Shown: one piece after another, positions 16,105 through 17,516 of the stretch
How the letters are laid out: each line of letters starts with the position of its first letter
How positions within the stretch are numbered: the first letter of the stretch is position 1
Source of the DNA: an uncultured Ruminococcus sp.
GTDB taxonomy: Bacteria; Bacillota; Clostridia; Oscillospirales; CAG-272
Reading direction: 5' to 3'
DNA: 17,516 nt
Assembly (NCBI GenBank): GCA_902803255.1
Contig: CADCPG010000030.1
Coordinates: forward strand, 1-17,516
The notes under the pieces: model-generated
The model's input: only the letters and a program-made list of their open reading frames with translations
Databases searched by the model: none
What the model was told of the DNA's origin: nothing
Program-made: the position numbers and the translations under genes

Positions 16105-17516
16105 ATGGTCTACAGGATATATGTTGAAAAAAAGCAGGGACTCGACAGCGAGGCGCAGGGGCTCTGTTCGGAGCTGCGCGAATTTCTCGGGATCGGTTCG
16201 CTCCGCAGGGTCCGCGTGTTCAACAGGTACGACGTCGGCAACATAAGCGGGGAACTCTTCCGGTACGCCGTTGAGCGTGTGTTCTCGGAGCCTCAGCTCG
16301 ACGACACCTACGACATGCCCGACACCGGAGACGCCTGCGTCTTCGCCACCGAATACCTGCCGGGTCAGTTCGACCAGCGTGCCGATTCGGCTGCGCAGTG
16401 CATACAGATCATCTCGATGGGCGAGCGCCCCGCCGTGAGATCTGCGAAAGTCTACGCGCTCTACGGGGACATTTCGGCGGAGGATGTCGAAAAGATCAAG
16501 AGATACGTGATAAACCCGGTCGAGGCGCGTGAGGCATCCTTCAACATACCGGAGACCCTCGAGGCCGAATACCCGCATCCGGGAGCCGTCAAGACGCTGT
16601 CCGGCTTCCGGGAGCTCGACGACCGCTCGGCTGACGCGTTCGCGAATGAATACGGTCTCGCGATGGACAGGGACGACCTGCTCTTCTGCCGCGACATGTT
16701 CAGGGAGGAGGGGCGCGACCCCACCGTCACCGAACTGCGCGTGATCGACACCTACTGGTCCGACCACTGCAGGCATACCACCTTCAACACCGTCATAGAC
16801 AGCGCGAAGTTCGGCTCGGATGCCGAGAGAGAGACTTTCGAGCGCTATCTCGAAGACAAAAAGAAACTCGGCAGGGAGAAGAAGCCCGTATGCCTCATGG
16901 ACATCGCGACGCAGGGCACGAGGCTTCTGCGCGCCGAGGGTAAACTGCCGAACCTCGACGAATCCGAGGAGATAAACGCCTGCACCGTCAAATTCACGCT
17001 TGACATGAAGGACGGTGAAGGCAGCGGGGAAAAGAAGGAACCCTGGCTCCTGCTCTTCAAAAACGAGACTCACAACCATCCCACCGAGATCGAGCCCTTC
17101 GGAGGTGCCGCCACATGTATCGGCGGCGCCATACGCGACCCGCTCTCGGGCAGGGCGTACGTATACGGCGCGATGCGCGTCACCGGCGCCGCCGACCCCA
17201 CGGTGCCCGTCTCCGAAACGCTTCCGGGAAAGCTCCCGCAGCGCAAGATAGTCACCGGAGCCGCCGCGGGTTATTCGTCATACGGGAACCAGATAGGCCT
17301 TGCCACCGGCACCGTCGACGAGGTGTACCACCCCGGCTACGCCGCCAAGCGCATGGAGATAGGCGCCGTCATAGCGGCCGCTCCGGCGTCATCGGTGAGA
17401 CGCGAGAGGCCAGCTCCGGGCGACGTCGTGATCCTCATAGGAGGAGCGACCGGACGCGACGGGATAGGCGGAGCGACCGGTTCGTCGAAGGCCCACGACA
17501 AAAAGTCGGTCGAGAC
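16105..17516 (+). CDS. purL: PurL, FGAM synthase, truncated at the window end
   Basis: Converts FGAR and glutamine to FGAM (step four). The frame is open from ATG 16105 to the right edge, giving 470 residues; the rest, including the second AIRS-like half and any glutaminase domain, lies outside. Residues 1 to about 150 resemble the PurS-like N-terminal region of long PurL proteins. TYWSDHCRHTTF (216-227) is the linker-domain motif, and NETHNHPTEIEPFGGAAT (320-337) with GGAIRDPLSGR (340-350) begins the first AIRS-like catalytic domain. GGATGRDGIGGATGSS (446-461) is its glycine-rich ATP-binding segment. This fits the long single-chain form of roughly 1,200 residues common in Clostridia, not the PurS/PurQ/PurL split form. 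The start is not perfect: AAAAGGA lies 15 nt upstream and no nearer site exists. Confidence 0.93.
   Translation, partial: MVYRIYVEKKQGLDSEAQGLCSELREFLGIGSLRRVRVFNRYDVGNISGELFRYAVERVFSEPQLDDTYDMPDTGDACVFATEYLPGQFDQRADSAAQCIQIISMGERPAVRSAKVYALYGDISAEDVEKIKRYVINPVEAREASFNIPETLEAEYPHPGAVKTLSGFRELDDRSADAFANEYGLAMDRDDLLFCRDMFREEGRDPTVTELRVIDTYWSDHCRHTTFNTVIDSAKFGSDAERETFERYLEDKKKLGREKKPVCLMDIATQGTRLLRAEGKLPNLDESEEINACTVKFTLDMKDGEGSGEKKEPWLLLFKNETHNHPTEIEPFGGAATCIGGAIRDPLSGRAYVYGAMRVTGAADPTVPVSETLPGKLPQRKIVTGAAAGYSSYGNQIGLATGTVDEVYHPGYAAKRMEIGAVIAAAPASSVRRERPAPGDVVILIGGATGRDGIGGATGSSKAHDKKSVE

Overview
The window is a GC-rich stretch from a bacterium in which every gene I can support lies on the + strand. 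Strong AAGGAGG-type ribosome binding sites, extended -10 promoters (TGNTATAAT type), a long single-chain PurL, a stand-alone AICAR transformylase paired with a PurO-type IMP cyclohydrolase, and a PurN with an SFCGxGFYG loop together suggest an uncultured anaerobic Clostridia-type Bacillota, perhaps from a gut or similar habitat. That placement is an inference from family features; no rRNA or other marker gene is present.

Layout. Positions 1-191 hold the 3' end of an unidentified gene. A clear promoter (234-262) and a hairpin-rich leader precede a large lipoprotein (386-2896) built from seven divergent repeats of about 115 residues. A second promoter leads to a small protein with two zinc ribbons (3066-3533). 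After a perfect 10-bp hairpin comes a cytoplasmic GH29 alpha-L-fucosidase (3603-4829). A third promoter (4866-4894) starts a tight run of two tandem MgtC/SapB membrane proteins, a calcineurin-like metallophosphoesterase and an amidohydrolase-2 family enzyme (4961-8234).

From 8302 to the window end there is a purine biosynthesis cluster: purE, purC, purF, purM, purN, purO, purH (AICAR transformylase only), purD and a truncated purL. These cover every step from PRPP to IMP except the PurB lyase step; no purK is present either. Gaps are mostly 15-65 nt, with a 7-nt overlap at purM/purN and 136 nt before purL. No purine riboswitch or dedicated promoter was recognised in the 67 nt before purE, so read-through from 4866 is possible.

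The most notable observation is that PurF lacks the N-terminal catalytic cysteine and apparently other glutamine-binding residues of its glutaminase domain, while its PRPP site and the four cysteines expected for an Fe-S cluster are intact. The lipoprotein's seven-unit repeat architecture, which I do not recognise, and the split, eukaryote-like PurH are the other main points. I saw no mobile elements, CRISPR arrays, tRNA or rRNA genes.
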